Part shown: positions 1 to 6,197 of the stretch, piece by piece
Numbering within the stretch: the first letter of the stretch is position 1
How the letters are laid out: every line of letters starts with the position of its first letter
Origin: Oscillospiraceae bacterium
GTDB taxonomy: Bacteria; Bacillota; Clostridia; Oscillospirales; Acutalibacteraceae
DNA: 7,483 nt
Direction of reading: 5' to 3'
NCBI GenBank assembly: GCA_902796295.1
Contig: CADBOL010000158.1
Location: forward strand, 1-7,483
The notes under the pieces: model-generated
What the model was told of the DNA's origin: nothing
Database searches by the model: none
Seen by the model: the letters and a program-made list of their open reading frames with translations, nothing else
Translations under genes and position numbers: made by a program

Positions 1-91
1 CGATCCTGAGCTGCTCAACATCAGCTGAGCCGTTTAATCTGCCTGATTTTTCGGCAAACAGTTTTTTCAATTCTTCGGCTTTTTCAAACAA
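1..91 (-). CDS. pheS: Phenylalanyl-tRNA synthetase alpha subunit, N-terminal fragment (runs off left edge)
   Basis: The first 30 codons of a gene that continues beyond the left edge. The enzyme would charge tRNA-Phe as the alpha subunit of the cytoplasmic alpha2-beta2 PheRS. The visible protein is a charged, helix-forming segment (LFEKAEELKKLFAEK) ending in ADVEQLRI. This fits the PheS N-terminal coiled coil, in which a Leu-Glu-rich stretch leads into an LRV-x-YLGKKG motif; that motif itself would lie outside the window. No ATG is available in frame. The best start is TTG at 91-89, preceded by AAAGGA (107-102) with a 10-nt spacer. The T-box leader directly upstream, with a UUC candidate specifier codon, independently supports a Phe enzyme. 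Thirty residues are too few for certainty; another class II synthetase with a similar N-terminal helix is the main alternative. Confidence 0.72.
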   Translation of the reverse strand, partial: MFEKAEELKKLFAEKSGRLNGSADVEQLRI

Positions 92-132
92 CGTTATCAG
101 ATCCTTTCAGCTGTATAGTAATGAAATAATAC

Positions 133-171
133 ACAAAAAAACAACCCTCACTGCATAAAGCAATGAGGGAC
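133..171 (-). terminator. Regulated terminator of the T-box leader
   Basis: On the minus strand CCCTCA (170-165) pairs with TGAGGG (150-145). A further TGC/GCA extends the stem across one mismatch, the loop is A/T-rich, and a run of seven T follows at 141-135. The CCCT of the 5' arm can instead pair with the AGGG at the start of the conserved T-box sequence (196-193). This gives the expected antiterminator/terminator choice: uncharged tRNA stabilises the antiterminator and allows read-through into the synthetase gene. Confidence 0.9.
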
Positions 172-181
172 GAATAGCAAT

Positions 182-196
182 CCGCGGTACCACCCT
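182..196 (-). promoter_or_regulatory. Conserved T-box / antiterminator sequence
   Basis: AGGGTGGTACCGCGG on the minus strand matches the family consensus for the antiterminator 5' half. The UGGU bulge contacts the tRNA acceptor end. This is the strongest single marker of the riboswitch. Confidence 0.95.
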
Positions 197-394
197 GCGT
201 TCTCATCAAAAGATGAACACTCACGGTTATAACGGAACCGCCGTCTCCGGCTGAGGGGAAACCCGTTCACCGGAGATGCTCGCGGGTGAACTTCGGCACG
301 GCGCAGATAAGCCGCTCACAGCAGCACGGCTCTCTCTGAAAAATGCGCACGGGCTTACTCTCCCGGTCAAGGCATGTCAACTATTAAGAAATAA

Positions 395-420
395 GCAAAA
401 AAGGCAGGGAATACCCTGCC
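395..420 (-). terminator. Intrinsic terminator of the yceD-rpmF unit
   Basis: On the minus strand GGCAGGG (420-414) pairs with CCCTGCC across a short TATT loop and is followed directly by six T. It lies only a few bases after the rpmF stop codon, so it ends that transcript and separates it from the T-box leader downstream. Confidence 0.92.
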
Positions 421-428
421 CAATTTCC

Positions 429-614
429 TCAGTCGGACTCAACAACTACTACCTGTCTGCCGTTGTAATAACCGCACTCGGGGCAGAGTCTGTGAGCTCT
501 CTTGTATTCACCGCAGTTGGGGCATTTCTCAATTGCGGGAGCGTTGATTTTCCATACGTTTGAGCGTCTCTTATCTCTTCTTGCCTTGGAAACTCTTCTT
601 GCAGGTACTGCCAT
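429..614 (-). CDS. rpmF: 50S ribosomal protein L32 (bL32), zinc-binding form
   Basis: Structural protein of the large ribosomal subunit, 61 aa, the usual length for bL32. The N-terminus MAVPARRVSKARRDKRR is diagnostic: a basic tail that reaches into rRNA. It is followed by the conserved Trp21 region and a zinc ribbon formed by C31-x2-C34 and C44-x2-C47, so this is the C+ (zinc-requiring) version rather than the cysteine-free paralog some bacteria induce under zinc starvation. The start ATG at 614 has a perfect SD (AAGGAGG) about 8-9 nt upstream. The stop of the upstream yceD-like gene is only 25 nt away, so the two are co-transcribed from the promoter at 1198-1170 and ended by the hairpin at 420-395. 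The yceD-rpmF pairing is widely conserved in bacteria. Confidence 0.98.
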   Translation of the reverse strand: MAVPARRVSKARRDKRRSNVWKINAPAIEKCPNCGEYKRAHRLCPECGYYNGRQVVVVESD

Positions 615-639
615 CTAAAAGCACCTCCTTATCGGACTC

Positions 640-1140
640 TTAATCATTATCTAATAGCTGTGTCAGAGCCGCCAGTCTCGGGTCGATCTCTTTTTTACAG
701 CTGCATTGACCTTCGTTAAGGTCTGCCCCGCAGACGGGACACAGACCTCTGCAGTCTTCCGAGCAGAGAAACTTTGAAGGAAGACTCAGAAAAATGTCAT
801 CGGTCACAAGCGCGTCAACATCGAAGTTTTTGACATCCTCCACGAGGATAAAATCATCATTGTCTTCATCGTTGAGACTTGCAACGAGCGTGTGGCTGAC
901 CTCAGCCTCAAAAGGATAATCCACCGGCTTTGCGCATCTGTCACAGCACACGGACATCACCATGGATGCCAGAGCGTCTATCCCTACTATGCCCGCTCTG
1001 TTAAAGACACTGCCTCTGACTTTTACGGGTGAAGTGAAAGGAGCGGATGCGCCGAGAGTCTCGGCTGATAAATCGATATTATAATCAAATTCTTTTGACA
1101 GCCCTTCGTTATTGAAAACAGGCTCAATATCAATAATCAT
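640..1140 (-). CDS. yceD: YceD/DUF177 family protein (23S rRNA accumulation / ribosome assembly), cysteine-rich form
   Basis: 166 aa, the normal size for this family, whose members sit upstream of rpmF. Work on E. coli YceD and plant homologues ties the family to 23S rRNA accumulation; the biochemical activity is not settled. Visible parts: a beta-rich N-terminal half, then C65-C66-x2-C69 (CCDRC) in the middle. The C-terminal cluster has C126, C130, C134, C137, C146 and C148, containing GLCPVCGADLN, the signature of the Firmicute DUF177 proteins. The cysteine spacing suggests one or two bound zinc ions. An acidic segment (DEDNDD, 91-96) separates the halves. The ATG at 1140 is preceded by AAGGA with a spacer of about 7 nt and by a perfect sigma-A promoter. 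Cytoplasmic; no signal peptide or membrane segment. Confidence 0.95.
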   Translation of the reverse strand: MIIDIEPVFNNEGLSKEFDYNIDLSAETLGASAPFTSPVKVRGSVFNRAGIVGIDALASMVMSVCCDRCAKPVDYPFEAEVSHTLVASLNDEDNDDFILVEDVKNFDVDALVTDDIFLSLPSKFLCSEDCRGLCPVCGADLNEGQCSCKKEIDPRLAALTQLLDND

Positions 1141-1169
1141 AATAAATCCTTAAAAATCACGCAGAAAGT

Positions 1170-1198
1170 ATTATATATTTAAACACGGTTTTTGTCAA
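1170..1198 (-). promoter_or_regulatory. Perfect-consensus sigma-A promoter for yceD-rpmF
   Basis: On the minus strand TTGACA (1198-1193), a 17-nt spacer and TATAAT (1175-1170): both hexamers match consensus exactly. The predicted start near 1163 gives a short leader of about 22 nt before the yceD ATG. Such strength suits a ribosomal protein operon. Confidence 0.93.
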
Positions 1199-1206
1199 TA
1201 TTTATT

Positions 1207-1623
1207 TCAGATTTTTTCGCAATATTCAAAAATTTCTTCCGGTAAATCGGAAACATCCGCCGAAATGGTGAATGTGAAATCCTGATCGGCTATCTTGCTT
1301 AAATCCGAAACCTTTTTAAGGAACACGGCAAGCTCGTCATAATTTCTGCCGCCGATTTTGAGCGTGGCATCCACAAGCACATCTGTGATGTCATGGTCTC
1401 CAGCGACGATACCGCTCAGAAAACCGTAAAACGCTTCATAACCGCTCACTTTGAAATGGTCGGTTTCAACCAGACGGGCGCGGTAATTGATGTCATAAAT
1501 CAGAAGACGCTCCTTCTCAACACAGACAACATTGCCGTTTGACCTGTCAACCGCCTCGTTAACCAGACTGATAAGTCTTTTTGTCTTGCCGGAACCCTTG
1601 TTTCCGATAATGAGTGAAACCAT
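1207..1623 (-). CDS. Small P-loop NTPase of unknown function
   Basis: 138 aa, cytoplasmic, no signal peptide or membrane span. The N-terminus carries a clean Walker A motif, GNKGSGKT (residues 7-14), right after the first beta strand (VSLII). A hydrophobic strand ending in Asp (DVLVD, 81-85) is a plausible Walker B. A long helix (about 95-110) and a final strand (FTFTISAD, 116-123) complete a minimal alpha/beta P-loop fold. Similar small Clostridia proteins are often labelled 'ATP-binding protein' or, misleadingly, 'twitching motility protein PilT'; nothing here indicates pili. The ATG at 1623 has GGAGG 6 nt upstream, and the pgi stop is about 18 nt before it, so the gene is very likely co-transcribed with pgi. 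The substrate is unknown. Nucleotide binding is well supported; hydrolysis and role are not. Confidence 0.82.
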   Translation of the reverse strand: MVSLIIGNKGSGKTKRLISLVNEAVDRSNGNVVCVEKERLLIYDINYRARLVETDHFKVSGYEAFYGFLSGIVAGDHDITDVLVDATLKIGGRNYDELAVFLKKVSDLSKIADQDFTFTISADVSDLPEEIFEYCEKI

Positions 1624-1641
1624 AATAATCCTCCGTGATGA

Positions 1642-2976
1642 TCAATCAAGTCGTGTTTTAAGTTTTTCAGCCTCTGCCTCGTATCCGGGTTTACCGAGCA
1701 GGGCAAACATATTCTTTTTGTAGCTCTCGACGCCGGGCTGATTGAAGGGATTCACTCCCAGCACATAGCCGCTGATTCCGCAGGCAAGCTCAAAGAAGTA
1801 AATCATCTCGCCGAGCGAATATTCATCCTGCCTGTCAACAGTAATCAGGATGTTGGGCACCTCGCCGTCAAAATGAGCGAGAACGGTGCCGTCGTGAGCG
1901 TTTTTATTAATGGAGTGCATACTCCTGCCGGCAAGGAAATTAAGGCCGTCGCCGTCCGTCTCATCAAACGGAACAGCATAATCGGCTGACGGGTTTTCGA
2001 CCCAGAGAACAGTCTCAAAGAGGTCTCTCTCTCCCTGCTGGATATACTGACCCATTGAGTGAAGATCTGTGGAAAAGATGACGGATGAGGGGTATATGCC
2101 CTTGCCGTCTTTGCCCTCGCTCTCTCCGAAGAGCTGCTTGAGCCATTCATTCCACATTGTAACCGAGGGCTCATACGAGGTCATTATCTCAATCTTTTTG
2201 CCCGCGCGGTAGAGGATGTTTCTGACTGCGGCGTATTTATAACACTCGTTTGATGAAATATCCGCGTTCATATATCTTTCTCTCGCGTCAGCCGCGCCGA
2301 GCATGAGCTTATCGATATCGATTCCGGCCGCGGCAATCGGAAGCAGACCGACCGCGGTGAGAACGGAGTATCTGCCGCCGACATCATCGGGCACGACAAA
2401 TGTTTCATATCCCTCTTTATCGGCAAGCGCCTTGAGAGCGCCTTTCTGCCTGTCGGTGGTAACATAGATGCGCTTTGCCGCCTCTTCTTTGCCGTATCTG
2501 TCTTCGCAGAGCTTTTTGAAAATCCTGAAAGCGACAGCAGTCTCCGTGGTAGTGCCTGATTTTGAGATTACGTTGACAGAAAAATCTCTGCCGTCTATGA
2601 GAGAAACAAGCTCCGCGACAGCGGATGATGAAAGAGTATTGCCGCCGTAATAAATATCGGGAGTATCTTTTTTGATAAGATTGTAATTGTTTGATTTAAT
2701 GAATTCAATAGCGGCTCTCGCGCCGAGATATGAACCCCCGATACCGAGAACAACGAGAACCTCGGAATCGCTTTTGATTTTATCGGCGGCCTTTTTGATC
2801 CTCGCAAATTCCTCTTTATCGTAATTCACGGGAAGATCAACCCAGCCGAGATAATCGCTGCCGGCACCCGTACCGTTTCTGAGAAGGGCGTGCGCCGCGG
2901 AAATCTCCTGCTGCATTGCCGCGATATCATTACCGATATATTTATCGCAATATCTGAAATTGACTTTTAATGACAT
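1642..2976 (-). CDS. pgi: Glucose-6-phosphate isomerase
   Basis: Interconverts glucose-6-phosphate and fructose-6-phosphate in the cytoplasm, linking glycolysis, gluconeogenesis and sugar-polymer synthesis. The 444 aa length is typical of the short Bacillus/Clostridium type. Family motifs in order: [11 protein letters not shown] (78-88, first SIS domain), SKSGTTTET (138-146, phosphate-binding loop), [15 protein letters not shown] (197-211, with the substrate-contacting R202), [15 protein letters not shown] (284-298, with E285 aligning to the catalytic base), STDLHSMGQ (302-310, with ring-opening H306) and [12 protein letters not shown] (413-424, with K420 aligning to the conserved C-terminal lysine). 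All catalytic positions I can place by family knowledge are present, so the enzyme should be active. The ATG at 2976 has GGAG about 8 nt upstream and its own promoter at 3059-3031. Confidence 0.98.
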   Translation of the reverse strand: MSLKVNFRYCDKYIGNDIAAMQQEISAAHALLRNGTGAGSDYLGWVDLPVNYDKEEFARIKKAADKIKSDSEVLVVLGIGGSYLGARAAIEFIKSNNYNLIKKDTPDIYYGGNTLSSSAVAELVSLIDGRDFSVNVISKSGTTTETAVAFRIFKKLCEDRYGKEEAAKRIYVTTDRQKGALKALADKEGYETFVVPDDVGGRYSVLTAVGLLPIAAAGIDIDKLMLGAADARERYMNADISSNECYKYAAVRNILYRAGKKIEIMTSYEPSVTMWNEWLKQLFGESEGKDGKGIYPSSVIFSTDLHSMGQYIQQGERDLFETVLWVENPSADYAVPFDETDGDGLNFLAGRSMHSINKNAHDGTVLAHFDGEVPNILITVDRQDEYSLGEMIYFFELACGISGYVLGVNPFNQPGVESYKKNMFALLGKPGYEAEAEKLKTRLD

Positions 2977-3030
2977 TGAACCATCTCCGGGACTTGAATT
3001 GCAATACCGTACACTGCGGCATTTTTTATT

Positions 3031-3059
3031 ATTTTACTTTATTTAAAGGATTATTTCAA
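3031..3059 (-). promoter_or_regulatory. Sigma-A promoter for pgi and the P-loop gene
   Basis: On the minus strand TTGAAA (3059-3054), a 17-nt spacer and TAAAAT (3036-3031). The start would be near 3024, leaving a leader of about 48 nt. A second, poorer match (TTGATA then TATTTA, 18-nt spacer) lies further upstream in the AT-rich stretch around 3129-3100. The rest of the gap from 2977 to 3150 is AT-rich and I see no small gene in it. Confidence 0.8.
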
Positions 3060-3155
3060 GTGTTTTGATTCTTTATTTTTAAATTCGTATTAATATCCAT
3101 AAATATTGATATTTAAACTGATATATCAACTATTTTGACTATAATTATACGAAAG

Positions 3156-3184
3156 ACGGGACACGGCATAAAGCCGCATCCCGT
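3156..3184 (-). terminator. Terminator hairpin after the 445-aa PPC-repeat gene
   Basis: On the minus strand ACGGGATGCGGC pairs with GCCGTGTCCCGT as a 12-bp stem with two G-T wobbles and a TTTAT loop. The following tract (CTTTCG) is T-poor, so termination may be partial. The hairpin sits about 20 nt past the stop codon. Confidence 0.75.
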
Positions 3185-3204
3185 TAAATATTATTTAATT
3201 GCTT

Positions 3205-4542
3205 TTATTTGAATAGTTCAATAATCCATTTACCCAAATTAGATATAATCGATCCAATTACACCTAATATATTAATTCTATCAAAAAGCTCCCTGAGCTG
3301 CGGAACTACATTTGAATTCTTAAGCATTTCCCATATCTGCTGCCAGAAAGGTGGTGCAGGCTCATCGGTTTTTTTTGATTTAAATACATACTCCGAAGAA
3401 GTATATTTCATACCGGCGTAAATTTTGAAATAATAAGTCCCGGCTCCGTAATTAGCAAGATTGAATTCTGCGGGAGCTTCAGTCGAAGCGGTCTTTGTTT
3501 CGAGCGATTTCTTATCGCTGTCAAGCAGCTCGACAGTCCAGGAAGAATCGCTGTTATAACCGGCGTAGTTTTCTTTACCCCTTGCTTCAACCCAGACGAT
3601 AGAGTTCTTATCTTTAGCACTTGTGGTGACAATAAACCAGTCAACATCCTTCTCGTGAGAAAGCGCGCCTAAAACAACACCTTCATAATTAATTGTGAAA
3701 GATGTCGCGAGCGGTGCCGAATCATTGCTCTCGGTCTCATAGACATAGCCTTCCGTTTTTCCGGTACTTACCGTAAGCGAATAGCTGCCGCTGCCGGTCA
3801 CCTTGATATAGTAATTACCTGCGATAATGCCGATATCCGCACTTTTAGCTGATTTGGCTTCCGGAGAAACGGAAACCGAGCCGAGAATAGATTCGGAGCC
3901 CGATTTTGACTGATAAAACTCGGCCTTTATGCTGCCTGCGCCGTCATCGGTCTTCTTGAGCTCGCAGTTGAAAGTACCGGATGAAGCCGTGAACCTGAAC
4001 CAGTCGGTATCACCGGAAGAAACCGCTCCGACGGCCTGTCCCGAAGTGCCGGATTTGAACTCGATGACATTTGCAGAGGAAATATCATTGTTATCCTCTG
4101 TCTCGGAATTCTCGGCAATAAAACTGGTGAAATCAACTGTGTACTTTACTCCCGAAATCACCGAGCCGGCTGAAACCTTAATATAGTATTCGCCGGGGTT
4201 TACGGTGAAAGAAGAAGATTCCGGATTTTCATCCGAAGCGGTAAAGCTCACGAGCTCTTTATCGGCGCTGTCATAAACGGCAACCTCAAAGACATCGGTG
4301 CCATCCTGCGTCAGCTTCACTTTTGCCGAACCGGGATTCTTGACTGTCACCTTATACCAGTCAACATCCCCTGCATCCGAGAGAGAGCCGGTCGCCACAT
4401 CCTCGATATCATAGGCGGTCGCCTCTTCTTTGCTGTTATTGGGCTCAGTCTCCTCTGCTCCGGCGGCAAAAGAAGTAACAGCCGCACCCGAGAAAACGAG
4501 GAGCGCCATAAACAGCGCCAACAGTTTTTTTGCGTTTTTCAT
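3205..4542 (-). CDS. Secreted protein with three PPC-like repeats and a hydrophobic C-terminal tail (paralog A)
   Basis: 445 aa, function unknown. Residues 1-27 are a Sec signal peptide: basic start MKNAKK, hydrophobic core, cut site likely after SFAA. Three tandem domains of about 110-120 aa follow (about 31-140, 147-259, 269-390). Each opens with an acidic Asn motif (ETEPNN, ETEDNN, ETESND), reaches D-x-DW-[FY] about 25-30 residues later (DVDWYKV, DTDWFRF, DVDWFIV) and closes with a strand such as EYYIKV, NYYIKV or TYYFKI. This is the pattern of pre-peptidase C-terminal (PPC, PF04151-like) beta sandwiches, which in other proteins accompany secreted peptidases; here no peptidase or other enzyme domain exists. 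After a Pro-rich linker (DEPAPPFW, 393-400), residues 401-445 form helices ending in INILGVIGS...GKWIIELFK, shared with the neighbouring paralog. There is no LPXTG motif or S-layer-type module. The ATG at 4542 has GGGAGG about 9 nt upstream. Likely an extracellular or surface binding or structural protein. Confidence 0.88.
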   Translation of the reverse strand: MKNAKKLLALFMALLVFSGAAVTSFAAGAEETEPNNSKEEATAYDIEDVATGSLSDAGDVDWYKVTVKNPGSAKVKLTQDGTDVFEVAVYDSADKELVSFTASDENPESSSFTVNPGEYYIKVSAGSVISGVKYTVDFTSFIAENSETEDNNDISSANVIEFKSGTSGQAVGAVSSGDTDWFRFTASSGTFNCELKKTDDGAGSIKAEFYQSKSGSESILGSVSVSPEAKSAKSADIGIIAGNYYIKVTGSGSYSLTVSTGKTEGYVYETESNDSAPLATSFTINYEGVVLGALSHEKDVDWFIVTTSAKDKNSIVWVEARGKENYAGYNSDSSWTVELLDSDKKSLETKTASTEAPAEFNLANYGAGTYYFKIYAGMKYTSSEYVFKSKKTDEPAPPFWQQIWEMLKNSNVVPQLRELFDRINILGVIGSIISNLGKWIIELFK

Positions 4543-4637
4543 AGAATTTATCCTCCCGTTTTTTAAGGAAGCCGCGGTTTACGACTCCGGGCTCCCGTTT
4601 ATAACCCTTTTATACGATTACAGAAAAATTTTTCATT

Positions 4638-4666
4638 ATTTTATCATTGCAGGGTATAAAAGTCAA
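4638..4666 (-). promoter_or_regulatory. Sigma-A promoter for paralog A
   Basis: On the minus strand TTGACT (4666-4661), a 17-nt spacer beginning TTTA, and TAAAAT (4643-4638). The predicted start near 4631 gives a leader of about 88 nt. The leader contains a possible hairpin (GGAGCC near 4595 with GGCTTC near 4570) and two GGGAG copies, the second of which is the gene's SD. The promoter closely resembles that of paralog B. Confidence 0.88.
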
Positions 4667-4697
4667 TTAACTGTTTGTTAACCTTTATTTTTCAGAT

Positions 4698-4725
4698 AAA
4701 AAATGCCCGCGGAAACCCGCGGGCA
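4698..4725 (-). terminator. Strong intrinsic terminator after paralog B
   Basis: On the minus strand TGCCCGCGG pairs perfectly with CCGCGGGCA (9 bp, very GC-rich) around a GTTT loop, followed by six T at 4703-4698. It lies about 20 nt past the stop of the 460-aa gene and just before the promoter of paralog A, so the two paralogs are separate transcripts. Confidence 0.95.
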
Positions 4726-4746
4726 GAATGCAATTATTAACTTTGA

Positions 4747-6129
4747 TTATACTCTCGAAGCAATGAGCTTCATAATCCACTGACCTATTGTACCGAAGGA
4801 AAGCTTGAAGAGGCTGCCGAGAGTACCCATAATATTGATGTTGCCCATGAGCTCTTTAAAGGGGTTGCGTGCCCAGAAATCAGCCCAGTTGATACCGTAT
4901 CTGAGTCTGTCAAGGAATGAATCATATTCCTTCTCGGGCTCTTCTGACTGTTTGGAAGTGATCGCATAAAGAGCGATGGTGGAAACCGAGCCTTTTGTGA
5001 TCCTGATATAGTATATGCCGGCGCCTGATTTGGCGAGATCGATAACGGCGGGAGCTTCTGTGGTAACAAGCTTCTCATCAACTATGGTGCCCTTGTTGTC
5101 GATAACGGCCGCAGTCCAGCTCGCATTCTTGTCATACTCTTTATAATTTGTGGCATTGAATGCAGATACAACGATTGATGTATTCTTGTCTTTGTCTGTG
5201 GTCTGAAGTCTGTAATAGTCAACATCGTTGGGATGAGAGATCGAGCCGTAAACGATACCGTAGGTGTAGTCTACATTGAAAGTGTTTGCATAAGCCTGGG
5301 TGTCGTTGTATTCCTGCTCATTCTTATTGTCAAGAGCGGCGCGGATGGCAAGTGAATAAACGCCGTTACCTGTAACTCTGATGAAGTAGGTTGTCTCCTT
5401 TGTGCCTATGTCGGCGCTTCTTACAAGACCCGAACCTGCATATGCGGTAGCACTGCCTACAACGGTATTTCCGAGGTCGCCCGTGCCTAAAACCGAGATA
5501 ACGTCGGCTGTTACGGAACCTGTCATTGAGCTGACATCTTCAAGCTCAAAGTAGAAATAACCGGAAACGCTTGAGAATCTGAACCAGTCAACGTCACCCG
5601 CATTGACAGCACCCATGTAAGTGCTCGAATTGTGAGCCGTATCGAGCTTGATGTAATTTGCATTTGCTATCGTATCATTGGGCTCAACTTCACCGTTATC
5701 ATAAGTTTCGCTTGCGAGATCAAGAGTATAGGTCGAGCTGGAAATAACCGAACCCGGCTCTACTTTGATAAAATAAGGCTGTGCAGAAACGGTGAAATAC
5801 GGGGAATTGGTCTTGGTGGTGTAAGCGCTGAAGTCAGCGAGCAGATTTTCGGACTCATCATAGATTGAGACCTTGAAGTCATCGGAACCCTTCTGGGTAA
5901 CAATGAGATGCGCCAGACCGAATTTTGTCGGTGTAACCTTGAACCAGTCAACGTCCGAAACATCCGAAATTGAACCGGTGATTACATTTTTGATGTTGAA
6001 TTCGGTTGCCTGAGCTTTGTCATTATTCGGCTCTTTTTCCGTAACCTCGGCGGCAAATGAAACCATTGCGGTACCGAAGACAAGAAGAAGCACCAGAACT
6101 ATTGACACAAGTGCTTTTGCTTTTTTCAT
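4747..6129 (-). CDS. Secreted protein with three PPC-like repeats and a hydrophobic C-terminal tail (paralog B)
   Basis: 460 aa, paralog of the 445-aa neighbour, same architecture, function unknown. Signal peptide 1-27 (MKKAK, long Leu/Val core, cut after SFAA). Three PPC-like repeats lie at about 31-139, 147-264 and 271-392. Their opening motifs are EKEPNN, EVEPND and EQEYND; their middle motifs are DVDWFKV, DVDWFRF and DVDYYRL; their closing strands are PYFIKV, TYFIRV and IYYIRI. The third repeats of both proteins also share TTEAPA (356-361), a [KS]-[SY]-GAG-x-YY strand and an S-W-T strand, so the third repeats resemble each other more than they resemble repeats 1-2. Residues 403-460 form the C-terminal tail, with W415 and W419, then NINIMGTLGS (430-439) and IGQWIMKLI (448-456). 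No enzyme domain, LPXTG motif or dockerin is visible. The ATG at 6129 has GGGAGGA about 8 nt upstream. Probably exported and surface-associated; peptidase-associated origin of the fold is family knowledge, not evidence of proteolysis here. Confidence 0.88.
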   Translation of the reverse strand: MKKAKALVSIVLVLLLVFGTAMVSFAAEVTEKEPNNDKAQATEFNIKNVITGSISDVSDVDWFKVTPTKFGLAHLIVTQKGSDDFKVSIYDESENLLADFSAYTTKTNSPYFTVSAQPYFIKVEPGSVISSSTYTLDLASETYDNGEVEPNDTIANANYIKLDTAHNSSTYMGAVNAGDVDWFRFSSVSGYFYFELEDVSSMTGSVTADVISVLGTGDLGNTVVGSATAYAGSGLVRSADIGTKETTYFIRVTGNGVYSLAIRAALDNKNEQEYNDTQAYANTFNVDYTYGIVYGSISHPNDVDYYRLQTTDKDKNTSIVVSAFNATNYKEYDKNASWTAAVIDNKGTIVDEKLVTTEAPAVIDLAKSGAGIYYIRITKGSVSTIALYAITSKQSEEPEKEYDSFLDRLRYGINWADFWARNPFKELMGNINIMGTLGSLFKLSFGTIGQWIMKLIASRV

Positions 6130-6143
6130 AAAATTGTCCTCCC

Positions 6144-6162
6144 GTTTAATATTATATTAAAC
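6144..6162 (-). promoter_or_regulatory. Leader hairpin directly upstream of the paralog B ribosome binding site
   Basis: GTTTAAT (6162-6156) and ATTAAAC (6150-6144) form a perfect 7-bp inverted repeat with a 5-nt loop on the transcript, ending right before GGGAGGA. It could protect the 5' end of the mRNA or tune access to the SD. No known riboswitch class is recognised. Confidence 0.45.
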
Positions 6163-6197
6163 AATAAAATTGCCTGAAACCTTTGCTGTGGAATGGT

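Larger units (their letters stand above)
133..370 (-). ncRNA. T-box riboswitch leader, probably tRNA-Phe responsive
   Basis: Untranslated leader controlling the downstream synthetase gene by sensing uncharged tRNA. Read on the minus strand, it starts near 370 with the stem I base (CGGGAGAGTA). It then shows the AGAGAG element and the GCTGCTGTGAG apical loop with a GNUG-like motif (about 333-310), and returns on the 3' side of stem I as GCCGAAGTTCACC. The codon TTC at 290-288, preceded by GAAG and followed by A, is the likely specifier, i.e. Phe. Hairpins follow at 276-244, 240-224 and 219-202. The conserved T-box AGGGTGGTACCGCGG is at 196-182. Its UGGU bulge would pair with the NCCA end of a tRNA with discriminator A, as in tRNA-Phe. 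The leader ends in an intrinsic terminator. The class assignment is firm; the specifier is inference from position. Confidence 0.93.

Noticed and set aside
375..380. TTGACA on the minus strand (380-375) as the -35 box of a T-box promoter
   Set aside because: A -10 box 17 nt downstream would fall inside the 5' strand of stem I and reads TAAGCC, a poor match. I could not identify a convincing promoter for the T-box leader; the -10 may be TTAATA/TAATAG near 391-385 with a weak -35 overlapping the rpmF terminator.
276..563. Plus-strand open frame of 95 codons
   Set aside because: It overlaps the T-box leader, the rpmF terminator and rpmF itself in antisense; no SD and no recognisable protein features.
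3105..3140. AT-rich palindromic stretch upstream of pgi (TTGATATATCAG and ATATCAATATTTATGGATATT)
   Set aside because: The repeats are short and the region is almost pure A/T, so self-complementarity is expected by chance; no operator family is recognised.
4785..5081. Overlapping minus-strand frames inside the PPC genes, pgi and GH3 (for example 4785-5081, 1845-2174, 6863-7252)
   Set aside because: They are out-of-frame shadows with low-complexity Ser/Arg/Pro-rich translations, lack SDs and sit wholly within well-supported genes.
3205..6129. The tandem PPC genes as a mobile or transferred cassette
   Set aside because: No terminal repeats, transposase or integration site are present, and base composition and codon style resemble the neighbouring core genes.
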